Below, one piece after another: positions 13,101 to 28,300 of a DNA stretch of 64,000 bases; position 1 is the stretch's first letter, and each line of letters starts with the position of its first letter. The position numbers and the translations under genes are program-made. The stretch comes from Glandiceps talaboti. Taxonomy: Eukaryota; Hemichordata; Enteropneusta; Spengelidae. Location of the stretch: assembly GCF_964340395.1 (NCBI RefSeq), contig NC_135567.1, forward strand, positions 20,771,806-20,835,805, in the 5' to 3' direction. The notes below the pieces were generated by a model. The model saw only the letters and a program-made list of their open reading frames with translations, was not told the origin of the DNA and searched no databases.

Positions 13101-16100
13101 GATTGTGAAGTGTGGTACAATGTATCTATTGTGGTACAATGTATCTAAGTGTGGTACAATGTATCTAAGTGTGGTGCAATGTATCTAAGTGTAATGCAAT
13201 GTATCTAAGTGTGGTGCAATGTATCTAAGTATAATGCAATGTATCTAAGTGTGGTACAATTTATCTATTGTGGTACAATGTATCTAAGTGTTGTAGAATG
13301 TATCTAAGTGTAATGCAATGTATCTAAGTGTGGTACAATGTATCTAAGTGTTGTACAATGTATCTAAGTGTGGTACAATGTATCGAAGTGTGGTACAATG
13401 TATCTAGGCATGGTACAATGTATCTAGGTGTGGTACAATGTATCCAAGTGTGGTACAATATCTAAGTGTGATATAATATATCTATTATCATAATTAATTT
13501 AATGACTTCTGATAACAATGTATCATTGTATCATACTCAGCCTGTACAGATAAACTTGCCAAGTGCGATACAATGTATCTATTTACCAAACTAATTTTTG
13601 TAGACTTACAAGCAATTACCTTGTCAGCACCACAATAGAAATGTTCAACACTTGCCACGACCAAACTGTAGTACAGATTGAAGTAAATGCTAGGTGAAGT
13701 TCTGTATTTTGGCCGACATAAACAGCAGCACATAAATTTTGGCTGTGGTGAAAGCAGCATTCACAATTTGCTTTACAAGACTTCCATGTGCACAATTCTA
13801 CTTTTTGCGCCAAAAACAATCCCATAGTGCATTCTGCCTCTGCATGATACTAAGAGATATTGACACTTAGCAAAGCATGCGTAGAAATTCTGCTAACCGC
13901 ATGATATATACGAGTGACCACATTACATAACACGAGTGATTTTGCTAGATTTATACCTTGGCCGAATTTTTCAGTCTAATCATTGCTGGGTCATTTACAG
14001 CTTTTCCAGCGGCCATCTTTGTGGTGGTAATGAGATCGCCAAGTGCAGAGGCTACATCCTTGACAGCGTTAATCAACAGCACCTGTTAGTACGAAAACGT
14101 AAAACAGTGATTGGTTAATGACAAAACGAGACCAATAGCTGAATGTCCCAGTTAACAAAGGTCACCACTAGGTGGCAGTGTTCAGGTCACCACTAGGTGG
14201 CAGTAGTCTTAAGGGGCTTTTACTTTTAAGGCTATCATGAGGCGACATTTTATTGATAGGCCACCTCTAGATGGCATAATTTTCTTCAAATTATCACTTC
14301 TCCATGGCAACCGGTAGCTATTAGGTACCGGTACGTTCTTCTTATATCTCGACCATAAATGTCAAATTTCTCTAAAACGACTGTCTACAATTTATATGGG
14401 TCACCACTTGGTGGCGCTATATTGTACTCAATAAGGTCACCACTAGGTGGCAGTATGTTGTTCTATATCCTTGATGTTTGCCTCACAAATCTAAAACTTG
14501 GTTCATTTTTATCAGAATGACCTAGTATATAAACATTTGCCTCCAAATTAATGCATATTATGGGATATGATGGGAGTTTTGAATGTCGTAATAAAGTTTC
14601 ATCATTTTTTCCCTAGCAAACAATGGAATTTCTGTTGATACGGTTGCAATAATTTCTGATATTTCTGGTGGTATACATAATGTTATGTTCTACATTTATT
14701 CTGTCCAGTACATTGAAAGCTGAACTACCTGCAACTGGAGGGTTATTTAAATTTGTGTTGTTAGATATAAATGATTTGCTCATATGTCGTACACCACTGA
14801 ACAGTATTTAATCACCCATGGATAAACCTATTTTTGCAGCTGTACAGACAATATGGTACAATTAATCCATTCAAAATTGTTTTCGGGTTCACACCCTAAA
14901 CTCTGCACCCTGATGTTGTCATGATGGCAACCTATTAGTCTACTACTTATGGTTAAAATCAACCTCTAATTAACATCTACAATGTCTAATTATTGGTATT
15001 TTGATAATTTTCAGTGAATATATTGTTGGTTATCTGTTTGAAAAAAATATTCCAGATACAGCTAGTGTAGGTTTAATGTCAAATAATGTAGCCCCTATAA
15101 ATAGACTTCCTATAAGGGCCAACCGGATATTCAGCTATATGGTTACACATGTAACACATGTAGTGCCATACTGGTAGTGGTGGGGTGGGGGTAGAGGGTA
15201 GGGGTGGGGGTAGAGGGTAGGGGACACACCAATGTCATGACATGAAATGACGCTATCACACCATGCATTTGATAGGAACTTCATGCTTTGCTTACACTAG
15301 TTCTGTCTTACAATGTCTTTCTTCATCTTCTTATAATCAAAACAGTCTTCTACATATCATCATATATGTACATTGCTGATAACTACTTACCTGTATGCAC
15401 ACATGTATGTTTGTGCATGTGTGTGTGTGCACGTGTGTGTGTATGTGTACATACGTATGTATGTATGTATGTATGTATGTATGTATGTATGTATGTATGT
15501 ATGTATGTATGGTTGGATGGATGTACGTACGTAGGTAGGTAGGTAGGTAGGTAGGTAGGTAGGTAGGTAGGTAGGTAGGTAGGTAGGTTAATAAGTTATG
15601 TATGTACATACGTATATACATATATACACAATTGTGTGTCTGGATGTATAGATTGATGGAATGATGCTTAGTCCGTATGCCAATGTCTGACCATCAATCT
15701 GTTTGTTTGATATACAAATTCACATGGAATTCTAAACATACACACATGATTGTGATACTTAAACAATGACTGCTACATCTCTACGTTTGTTACCCAATGT
15801 CACATCTCTACGTTTGGTAACTCTATATCCAATGTGCGGCATCATTTCATTCTAATGTGGCTAGTAGTTCACATAAGATTCAAATTCAAGGCAAAGCACA
15901 TCCTTCAAGCATACAAACGCCATACATGCACATATGCAAACATACTCTCATTTGCATACACTAAGCTATTTGATCACTGCAAGGGTAGAAACTAAGATTG
16001 TCGTCCAAGACAGATGAATATAAACGAGTCGTTTCAATGACATGATGTTTTTTCTCTAGATACAGTAAACATATTAGAATGCTATACTGCAGCTCACCTG

Positions 16101-17902
16101 AGCCTCCGGTCCTTCTCCACCAAGACTTGCTGCACCTAGTTTGACAACATCAGCTAATCTTGTGATGGTGCAGACCGCAGACTGTGCTGCAGCAGCAAGT
16201 TGTTCTTGACTTGATGCAGCACCAGACACTAATGTTTTGGTGTCTTCCACTAATGCCTTGGCTGTCTTCAAGATGTGTTCTCTGAAATACAAAGTATGAT
16301 AACAAACACATGATTATCACATGCACAGTGCATTCTAAGAACATGACCATCACATGTACAGTACTTGCTAAGAACATGGCCATCACATGTACAGTACTTG
16401 CTAAGAACATGGCCATCACATGTACAGTACTTGCTAAGAACATGGCCATCACATGTACAGTACTTGCTAAGAACATGGCCATCACATGTACAATACACAA
16501 TAAGCACATGACCATCACATGTACATGCCTGGTTCTGAAGTGAGCACATCACAATACAATAATCAAAGTGGTGGCCAAGACAATTGTCTCGGTGAAGCTC
16601 TCTACACTTTTGCCCTTGGTAGGACAGAAATTTCTTTGGGTTTGAAATTGCCATCAACAGATAGCTGTGTTACACTGTGCTATAAGCATATCTTATACAT
16701 AAATCTATGATGTAATTGCAGCCACACAGGACTTAGATTGTGAGGGTAGCCAAGTGTACCTGAAGATCCACTAGCAGCAAGATAAGTCTGTGGGCTATCA
16801 TAGTGGAAGCATGAACATCGTTGAACATTGACTAATTTCATCTTATTTAAATCTATTTGAAGTATTGAACAGTTTCAGTGTTGATTTGTGTAAATAATAG
16901 CAATATTTGTGTATGGTTGCTCAAACTAATGCTGTACTTTATTACAGTAAAACTCTTTCTTAATTCTAACCTGTGATCAGCAAATGTTTCTCCGTCTGTC
17001 TCACTGGCTAGAGTGCCAGCAGTGGCAAACATAATAGTAGTGTCCAGGTCCCCAATGATACCAGACACAGTGCTGGCTGCATTAATACAGGCCTGTGTAC
17101 CACGGGATCCTGCCTGTAGAGCAGCTAACACGTAGGAGGACTGCAAATCAAAGATGTGATTGGTTATTAATGTATAAGACTACAATTCAAAGATTTGATT
17201 GGATAATAATACATCCCACATGACCATCACATGATCAGTAAATCTTTGCACTACTCTTTAACAATACTGTAAATAAAAAAATCCCCAATTACATGTTCAT
17301 TACATGATTGCTGTGTGTTCAACACATGATGATCACATGTTCATCACATGATAGAATAGTGTTTGACACATGGAGACTTGATTCTAAAACTGCTATTGTC
17401 ACATGATCAACACATACAAATCACAGGCTTTAGGAAACAAACTGCTATAGGCAGTATACTAAAATAACTTGAAAAAAAATTACATACTGAAGTGAAAATT
17501 TAAGAATATTGTTTTTCATATTTTTTGACAATGATTGACGTACCTTTTCTGAGACAACTCTTGCGTTAACAACCAATTCTTTCTTAGCGATGGAATCACC
17601 AGGATTACATTGGACAGTGCCACCAATTCTGACTAGGTCTATGCAGGATTTACCAAGATCTTGTACTGATGCTCTGATTCTGTCTGAGACCTGTAAAATA
17701 AGTTTATGAAGTGAAGATGATCTGGTATATGGACACTTTATGATGTAGTATGAACAGATATGTCCACAAAGAGATCAACAAATTAATAGACAGACAGACA
17801 GACAGCCAGACAAACTAACAGACAGACAATCATGTACAGACAGACAGACGTATGGACAGACCGAAAGACAGACAGATGGACAGAACACAGACAAACATGT
17901 AC

Positions 17903-17970
<68 letters not shown>

Positions 17971-20900
17971 CTGAGCTGTGACATTACCTTTTCATGTGCA
18001 AGGTAAAGGCTACTTCATTAACCTTTAGAATACCATGATAATATTGACTGACTAACATAAATACAATTCTACTAATAAATCTGATCATGATTCTCCTTTA
18101 GGCTGGGAATGAAGGGAATTAAGATCCATGAAAAATTTTAGAACAGCTTTTTGAAAATGTTTACAACTTTTCTAAAATATTGAAGGGGACATGTCTCTTT
18201 GGGTACACTATACAGCCATTGCAAAAACTCTGTTGCCATTTGATGATAAAATCTGTAGTAATAAGTTGATCAGTGCATGGTCAGTGTATGGACATCATGT
18301 GATTGATACATGGTCATGTCATGTAAATCACATGATCAGTGCATGGTCACTCCATGGACATTGCATGGCTCATAATATAATGCATTTGTTGCTCTTGCTG
18401 TGACTCTGCCATTAAACTTACCACACCATCATCACCTGTCACTGTCAACTGTACAACATCAGCAATTTGACTATTTGGTTTTATTGATATATTTTCAAGG
18501 TGGTCAAAGCTATCACTTAATATCTTGGCTTGTTCTTCATCTATAATATCCTCCAAGTTGAAGACATAACTTTCCTTTTTGTTTCTATCTTCATCATCTT
18601 GGAATTGCTGGGTCAAGAAATCTCCATCCTCAGTGAAATTGATTGACGACATTGATAATCATGTAGTGTGCACAAGTCAAATATTCACCGAGGCAAAGTT
18701 ATGTACAAGGCAAGCAACAGGTGCTGACTTAAGGCAATCTAAAAACTATGGAATATTCCATATGACCTTTGAACCAATCTAATTAGCATAAGGTCAAATT
18801 TATTACTTCAGCTATGTTAATTTTTTTACACTGCATTTATTAAGTTAATTTAGTAGTTTTTAAGTACCTGTTACAGTGGCTAATCCTGATGTCATGATAG
18901 TTGGTCAACATAAGACAAATGTCTGTGAATATCATCGTGGCAAGGTAGTCATGTGATTAGTATGGCATTCTAAAGGTTAAAGAACTTGACAAGCAGACGA
19001 TTAATGTAGAACCAAGATAGTTGTCAAGACTACATCATATTAGATGTCAGATTTGATTCCTTTTTACAGAAATTTGTATCTGTTGTCACAGATACTAAAT
19101 AAGAGATGACAGAAAGACAATAGACAGACAGACAGACAGACAGACAGACGGACAGGTAGACAGAAAAACACACAGGCAGTGAAACATTTGGTGCAAATTT
19201 GCCATAAAGAAAAATAAATCCATGTGGTTGGCAAATTGCACAGTGTGCACATACACACATATACATACACATACACACAAAGAACACACACAGCACACAC
19301 TGAGGCATTTTGCAATACTTCACGGTTCAGTTTACCATCACATGATGACCAAATGCTCACTAAATTACCATCACATGCACACCACATGGAAATCTCATAT
19401 TGATCAAATGATCATTACATGATACAGGACGTAATCACTGCATGTACTACACCACATTATAATCACATACACCACCACATGATAATCACATACACCACCA
19501 CATTATAATCACGTACACCACCACATGATAATCACATGCACACCACATGATAATCACATGCACATCACATGATAATCACATGCACACCACATGATAATCA
19601 CATGCACACCACAGGCTTACCTCATCACTGGTACTTGTGGCAATGGCACCTCGTGCATTATAGGTCAGTTCTTGGTAAGCATGTGACATGTTATTTCCAA
19701 GTGTACCAAGTTCAGCTACATTGGTATTAGATTTGGTTACCATGTCTTGAGTTGTGATCACAATAGCTCTAGAAATCTTCACCATCTTGGTTTGATAATC
19801 AACAAAACCGTCCAATTCTTCATCATCACCTGGTCTATCATCCACCTATCACAAAATAAGAATTAAATATTTACTCGTATTAATAGTCACAAACAAATCT
19901 CTGAATAGACTTTCACCAACCTTCATATCTAAAATAATTCACATGAAACCCATCTATGTTAATACACTCAGTCATTAGAAATTTGACAAAAACCAACAGC
20001 CAACACCTTCAACAAGAAGTTAAAGACATATCTATTCTCCGAAGTATTTTCATAGTACAGAGCCTCTGAACTCTACATTGTAGAGGAAACTGCCGTTTTA
20101 TAAATTCACAGATTGATTGAACAAATTATAAATACCGGAATATATTTATTTTCACTATATGGGTGAACTATTGAAACATTGTATTCCAGGATCTTAGCTG
20201 CATGCACCGATCATGTGATGTCCATACAATGACCATGCACTGATCAACTGATTTACATGAGATGACCATGTACCAATCACATGATGTCCATGCAATGATC
20301 ATGCACTGATCAAGTGATTTACATGAGATGACCATGTACCAATCACATGATGACCATACAATGACCATGCACTAATGTCATCATATCATATAAGGCGAAT
20401 AACTTACCCTGGACAGAGATCGTGTAATGTTATCTACCATTCCGGTAATAATACCAAATTCACTGGCTGATTCCTCCAAAGTTTTGTTCAAATCATCCAG
20501 AGCTTCTTTCATTCCATCAGCTGCTTCATCAATAGCAGAGTGAGTATGAGTGTTCTATGGAGGAAAATTGAATAATTCAATGCAACCTGTCTTATCTAAA
20601 CATTTCAAACCATAACAAAATGGCCGACTTTTGGTTTAGATCTGTTTCTGTAGTTTTTATGCTCAATGACACCAACAACATCAATAATGTCAATTTTATA
20701 AATATAATTACGCAATCTCTAGGTATTCCCACAGTCCATGTGATGCACTAGTTATGTCAGTGCTTAGGCGAGGCTGATAGAATCTCGTGAGTGAGTGTGA
20801 GTTAAAACATACAACCAAGATGGCAGCCTTCATGACACTGACATAAGTTTTTCTGAATGGCAATTTTTCTAGTTATTTTTAGACCGAATTTTTAATTGCC

Positions 20901-21778
20901 ACCGTGGCTAATGATATATAAAATATTTTTGCCAAGTTTGGGTTTCATTCGACAATGTGAATATGGTGGATGGGTGGAAATACTAATTAGGGTGAAAATA
21001 AGACCTCTGTGATGTATGGCAGTTTGAATTTTCTGCATTTGCATAAATTACCCACAATGCCTTTCTGTACCCTTGATGTCTTTACAGGAAATTCAATTTG
21101 CTATTTAACAACTCTTATTATTTAGCTGTTATAAACTGAAACTCATCTATTTTGATCTTCTTTAATCCTAATCCTCTATTGGTCTTTAAACTCACAAATC
21201 TTCCATGATAATCTTACCTTGGGATTACCACCGCCTTCCTTAGCAGCATACATCAACTGCAATGCTGACTCAGCCACTGTTTTTGTAAGATCTAGTATGT
21301 TCGCTTGTCTTTGTGAATTTACTGTCTTTGAGGCAGTCCCAATAGCACTATTAGCCAATGGCAGGAAGTAGTTGGCCATATTTGCCACCTAAGTAAGTAA
21401 TAAAAAGTATGAAGTATGATTATATGAGTTAAAGCACCACATTCACATTTACTTTTTTTGGTGATTGACACATGAATCATTCTTAAGGAGTTATGATAGT
21501 TTAAAAAAAAAATTTAAATTGAACAAACCAATATTGCTGAATTAATATATTTCATTTATATGCAAATAAGTCCAATTAGCATGCAAGGATCTCACCTAAA
21601 AACTAATCAGTTTTAGGTATTCTATAAAAGAATTAGTAAGCAAAATTTCATTGTCATTTTTAGAGCAAAAGATGACACAGAAAAACAAACAGACAGACAG
21701 ACAGACAGACATCATCCCTCCATTGTCATCTTCCTGAGGTAAAATAGGGTCAGAAGTCATTTTCCAGAAAATGATGTA

Positions 21779-21831
<53 letters not shown>

Positions 21832-24800
21832 AAGATAGGGAGACAGACATTAAAACTTTATAGTCTCCCCACTACAGGAGGTGACAAGACACCAGCCTTA
21901 CCTGGTGTCCAAGTTGTTCAGGTTGTGCCTTAGCAGCTGAGGCAATCTTATCAACAGTGTCACTAATCTGGGCAGCACTGTTAGCCATAGATTCCTGGAA
22001 GCCCTGTAGGTTATTTTCTTGTCTTGGTGCTAGATTCTGACTAATCGCAGCCAATGAGGCTTGGTCTAAGTCTTTGATCACACCATTGATTGTATCAATG
22101 GCATCATCACATGCCTTCTGACCAGGAGCTTTATCTCTGTAAAATTAAATATTACATATATTACACCATGCACACAACAATTTGAACAAAAAATATGGAA
22201 TTTATACCCTGCTTGTTCTGTATCACAATCAATCAATTAATCAATCAATCAAAGAGATTTATATAGTGCTAAACTCCACTACATAGTAATGTTCAATGCC
22301 GCTTTACAAAAGTGTGGATATATAGAGATGTCAGTAGGCTCTGATAAACAGATAAGTCTTGATGCGCTTCTTAAAAATATCAAGGCTGGGTGACTGGCAC
22401 ACTTCTAGAGGGACAATGTGTATCTTCATCATGTGTCTGTCATTAACATGGAATACTAGTGATTATACCATATGCACGCCAAGTTGTACACATTCAGACA
22501 GAAAATGTGGAACTGCTGGGCTGTACCCATGGGGGATGGCGGGTGGTAATTAATGGGGGCTTACCTGATGGCAGAAACTAATCTCTTGATGGAGTCCGAG
22601 ACATTCTTAGAATGACTAGCCAAGAGTTGCCATGTGGACGGTTCTTTAGGATTGGCAATCAATGGTTTGGCAGTTTGTAACAATGCAGAAGAACTCTCTA
22701 TGACTGCCTTGCCAGCAATTATGATTGGTTCCTGGGCTTTCCTGGCCTGTAAAGAAAAGTAAAAAGAGTTGTATGAGGAGCATGATCAAAGAATGTCGAT
22801 CACATGATGACCACATGGCAAATGCATGGTCAAGGCATGCTACTTACATGATCATCAACTATATCAACATGAGGACTGCATGCATGTAAACGTTTTTAAA
22901 ACATCTCTCTTAACTATTGACTATCAAAATGCCACATACCACAAATCAATATATATGTATGTATCCAGCTCAAGTTGTATCCCAGACTGCTGTGATACCC
23001 AGACTGCTTTGTAATACCCATACTGCTTTGTTACACCCAGACTGCTTTGTTATACCCAGACTGCTTTGTAATACCTATACTGCTTTGTTATACCCAGACT
23101 GCTTTGTAATACCTATACTGCTTTGGTATACCCAGACTGTTTTGTAATACCCATACTGCTTTGTTACACCCATACTGCTTTGTAATACCCATACTGCTTT
23201 GTAATACCTATACTGCTTTGTTATACCCATACAAACACTCAGCCAAGGCTTTCCCATGGTCTACAGAGCAAATTGGACATACTCTGTAAATCTCAAACAT
23301 AATCTGCAGACATAGAAATGCAGTAAAACTTTGACATACCTCTATGCTGATTTTGGCTGGGATACTGGCAAACTCTGGAGATGAGGCAAAGGTACACAGA
23401 TTGTCCACAGAATCTAACAAGGGTCTGGTAGCTACAGCACATTTCTGTCGATTTTCATCACTGAAATTACCGTCCAATGCCTGGATGAAAAACAAGACAT
23501 GACTTTAGAGTATATAGGCATATTGGTGTTTTTATGATTAAAAAACAATCACTCAATTTCCTGAACTTCATAAATAGTACAAAATTTTCTGTACACCAAT
23601 ATTATTTCAAAAGTTTCAGTGCAGAAAGCAAATGGTATTTAACTTAAATTTTATCAATGTTACATCAGCTTAATATTTTCCACCAACTTAGGTGGCATCC
23701 TTATTGAATATGCAAAATACTGCTTAACACAATTAACTTCAAGATAATTATGATAAAAAATAATTATCATGCAAATTTTCACCAAGTTAGCTGTGCTAAA
23801 GTTGGCACCCTTAACTAAATGTCTAAAGTGTTTCTCAAGGATTACCAGGTAACTGTACTCTTATGAATATTCATCAGCTTGATCAATTTAAATGTCACCA
23901 AGTTAGCTGTGCTAAAGTTGAACCTTTAGCTAAATGTCCAAAGCTTAATTACCTTGCTGATTTTCACCAACTTAGGTGTGCTATGATTGATACCCTTAAC
24001 TTTATGTACAATATTTCTCAATATAAATACCTTTAAGATCATTTATTACGTTGATAACTTTCACTAAAATGTAAACCTTTAGATATACAAAGTTTGTTTC
24101 ACTATGATTACAGTTTATGATATTAATATTCGTATGCTTATGTACCTTGATACTTTTCACCAGGTTAGCTGTGCTATTAGCGACATCCTTAGCAGACTGT
24201 ACAAAGTGTTTCTTGGCAACTGGATTGTTGGTTTTAGAAGAGGCAATTCTGCAGGCGTTACATAGAGCTGACGTGTGCTTAGCAACCACAGTAGCTGCAG
24301 ACAGGACCTACAGATTGTAAAGAATAAAATAGAAGTATTGGTAAGTTTTATCAAGAATTTATAGAGCACAAATGGGAAATATTTACATACATGTGATCAT
24401 AGCAAGATGTTATTTAAATCAGTTCAGTATTTAGAACTCTTTTCAATACATATGATGGAAACACACATTCTGGAATGTTAACAGCCGTTACTATGGAAAC
24501 ATATGTTGGTGTTGAAACAGCTACTACTTTGGAAACATGTTGCTATAGAAACAGACATATTGATATGGAAACAGCTGTTACTATGGTAACTTACCTGTTG
24601 TTGGTTACTATTAGGGTTCAGCAGATTCTGACATGCCATCTGTATGGCCTGGTTGGCCCTGGCAAACTGGGATTGGTCAACCAATCCTGGTTTGCCAGCC
24701 ACACTGGAAGGGTCTGAGATTCCCACCAAGTAAGCACTCTGTTGGCATGACAACAACGAATAAATAGTAAGTATTGACAGGGTAAAATGTAACATGAAAG

Positions 24801-25094
24801 TATGAATACATTAAAAACCAAATTAAGTTGAATGACAACTGTGTGACAAAAAATCTTCACTAAAATTGCCCTAATAGTCCTCCAATCTTGCACTATATGT
24901 AATAGGAATACATACCTGGGCTGCAGCTTCTGTAAGACCACATACTGCATTACCAGCACTATTGACACTCTGTCCAAACATATCAACTTGACCATTCTTT
25001 GCATGCTGTGTCATTCCAGCCATGCTTTCACCAAGAATCTGAAAATGTTACAAGACAGAGTTAGAAGAAATCGAGACTGAGAGCTACAGAAGAC

Positions 25095-25137
<43 letters not shown>

Positions 25138-25311
25138 GGGGTTGGAGAGACAGAATGAGAGTTTAAAGACAGAGAGAGATAGAAAGCGAGAAACTTGGAA
25201 GAGAAGGAAGAGACAGCACAAGAGAGAGATAATTAAATAGTCAGACAGACATATAAGTTATTCATTGTGTTGAATATTAGCTGACTGACAGATACAGACA
25301 GACAGACAGAC

Positions 25312-25342
<31 letters not shown>

Positions 25343-25347
25343 CAGAC

Positions 25348-25386
<39 letters not shown>

Positions 25387-28300
25387 CCTGGTATTACCTT
25401 AGATTTGTCCATGACATTGTCTACACAATCAAAGTAACTCCAGTCATTGACAGGTTCTGTAGGGTTATCCAGCATTGGTTGTACTGACTGCATGTTTCTT
25501 AGGGCGTTGTCAATTTCCTTCTGTCCTGGTGCACTCTGGGTACAAGTGTTGATCAATTCATTTATACTATCTGTTACACCTCTACAATGATAAAAAAAAC
25601 ATCAAAATAAACAATGTAAACAACACAAAGTAAACAATGTAAACAACATCAAAATAACAATTTAAACAACACAAAGTAAACAATATCAAAATAAACAATG
25701 TAAATAGCACGAAAGTAAACAATGTAAATAAGACCAAAGTAAACACACTATCACACATAATGTACGCTGATAATTTGGATAAACTCTGAGAATGTAAGCT
25801 GATAATTTGGATAAACTCTGAGAATGTATGCTGATAATTTGGATAAACTCTGAGAAAGTATGCTGATAATTTGGATAAACTCTGCAGTAAATCAGTACAA
25901 CTGGTTTGAATCGTTGGCTACTTTCACACATCAGCAGACTTTGATAAACTTTTGATTCTCATTTACATACCTTGCTGCCATGGCTAGATTATTTCTAGCA
26001 TTCGGTGCATATGGATCAGCTGACACTGATTTGACAGCAAGAAGAAGTTTATTGGATGACATTGAGATTGTCTTCAGACTTCCTACCATCTGAGTCTGTC
26101 CTTCTTTGTTCTGTAATGAGAGATACATGCATTTTGATTGGTAGGTTCATTTGTAGGTTATGTAATCATGCAATAACAGGCATTTTGATTGGTAGGTTTA
26201 TTTGTAGGTAATGTAATTATGAAGTAACACACATTTTCATTGGTCAATTTATTTCGGGGTTACTGAAAATCAGATTGTTCATTCTTTCTTAAATATCTGT
26301 TAAATTAACTAATGATCAGATAAGAGAGAAAATTTCACTAAGAAGGGAAATTTATAACCAACTGATATTTATCCTTCTTAGGCGTAAAAAAATTGTGTAG
26401 GGTAGGGTAGGGTAGGTAGATTTTATTTTATGTTTTAAATTATTTTCCTTATGTGAGTGTCTAGTTCAGGTAGTAATGTTTTCCATGTGGTCTACCTGTT
26501 ATTGGTTTCTTCTCATCAGATGTACAAATATTACAGATTGGACAAACAGTTTTATATTGTCTTTTTAAGTTGATGTCAGTTTCCACATCCACTATTTGTT
26601 GCAAGACTTCATAATTTTCACGATTTTAAATTCTTTTTCTCTCTCGAATACGTAAAAAAAAAAATTTAGGGTTGGCATGAAAAACTAGGTGGAAGTCGGG
26701 TAACCGGAACCAAACAACTTTTTTTATTAGGTCTTAGCAAAAAATATCATGTTTTTTCAAACTTACCGGTGTAGCACCAGCCATGTGTATACCAGCATCC
26801 AACAATATCTGGAAGTCACTGGTGAATTTGGTAGCAGTCTCTGCGATTTGGCCAGGACTGCCACGAGATGCTGACACCAACTCGGTGGCAGCAACATTGA
26901 GACCAGCTGCAGCAGTATTCAGTTCTCCCTGTACTTCCTGGTAACTTTGTTTAGCCTCTGGGAACTAAAACAACAAAATATTGTAAAAGAAGGGTTAAAG
27001 TTGACATCTTAAGTATGATGATATTATTTAGCAATACATGATAGTACACAATACTGCCCTCAAGAGGTACATACGAGCCCTCTATAGACGTACATACGAG
27101 CTCTCTATAGACGTACATACTAGCACCCTCCAGTGGCACACAATGGCACAAATTGGTGCTTAGTCGATCTTGATGTTTATAGGAATGGAAGTCATAAGTT
27201 TAGTTAAATTGGCGATTGGTAATAAAGGAAATTAATAGCTTTAATACAAACTGATTCCTTTTCATTTCTTTTAGAAAGTTAATTTGATAATAATATGAAT
27301 ATTTTTCAGTTTCTGAATGATTTTAGTGGAGAATATATAAGTTGATTGACCAAGCAAAAATAAGCACCTTCTCTTTATCAGTAAGTTTAGTTAGTATAAT
27401 TGATAAATGTACATAGAAACTACACACAATTGAAATAAATACAAGTTGTCATTGATAGTTAGTTTTAGTAAGCAACACCCTCCGATGTATCCCTCCTCCC
27501 TCACATTCAGATCTGTTACATTTATAACAACATTATAAAACATCTATAAGTACAAACACAAACACCAAACATCCACATGTTGATAAACCATTAAATGTTA
27601 ATTATAAATTTGCATGTTAAGACCGAGACCACCTGGACAGGATAGTAATGGCTTATTCGAGGTTGTACAATTATATGTATATGCCTCAATAAACAGTTCT
27701 TACATATTTGAATCATGAATGTGTAAAATATGAACTTATCATATGTAAAACATTTGCATTTTAGACTTTGCATGTTAATTTGGTGACCATTTGGACAGGA
27801 TGACAAGCCCATTCAACACTGTATGAATAATGTCTACACACCAATATATATTTGTAACATTTGAATCCTTGCTATGTAAAGTATATACCTATTATAATAA
27901 AATATTTGCATTTCATTCAGTAATTTACATGTTAACCCAAAAACCATGTGGACAGGATGCCACTGGACATTCAAATTTCAACATTTCATTCAACAAAGTC
28001 ATTTTTAATTTTAGAAGTGAAGAAACAGTAGAAAAATACAAAGCAGACAGCCATCTACAACAAAAATACAAGACAGCCAGCCATCTACAACTAGTATTGC
28101 AATGATTGATTGGCTTACAATTATCACATACAGTGTAGATCAATTTTCCCAACCAACAAAATGTGTGTTTTATATGTACAAGTTTGGCAAATTTAGGGAT
28201 GTATTTTGTAAGCTAATATTATGAACACATTGAGATTAAAGTTGTCTTGAAGGAAAAGTTTTCAAAATGAACATGTGGTTACACATATGTCTTTCGTTAA

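Noticed and set aside
13494-13825. Minus-strand frames with Cys-rich text ([14 protein letters not shown] and others)
   Set aside because: Two overlapping frames, no acceptor/donor that fits the talin phases, and no similarity; left as intron.
26396-26420. TAGGG repeats resembling telomere
   Set aside because: Only three to four units of gtaggg/tagggg type, not TTAGGG, in the middle of an intron.
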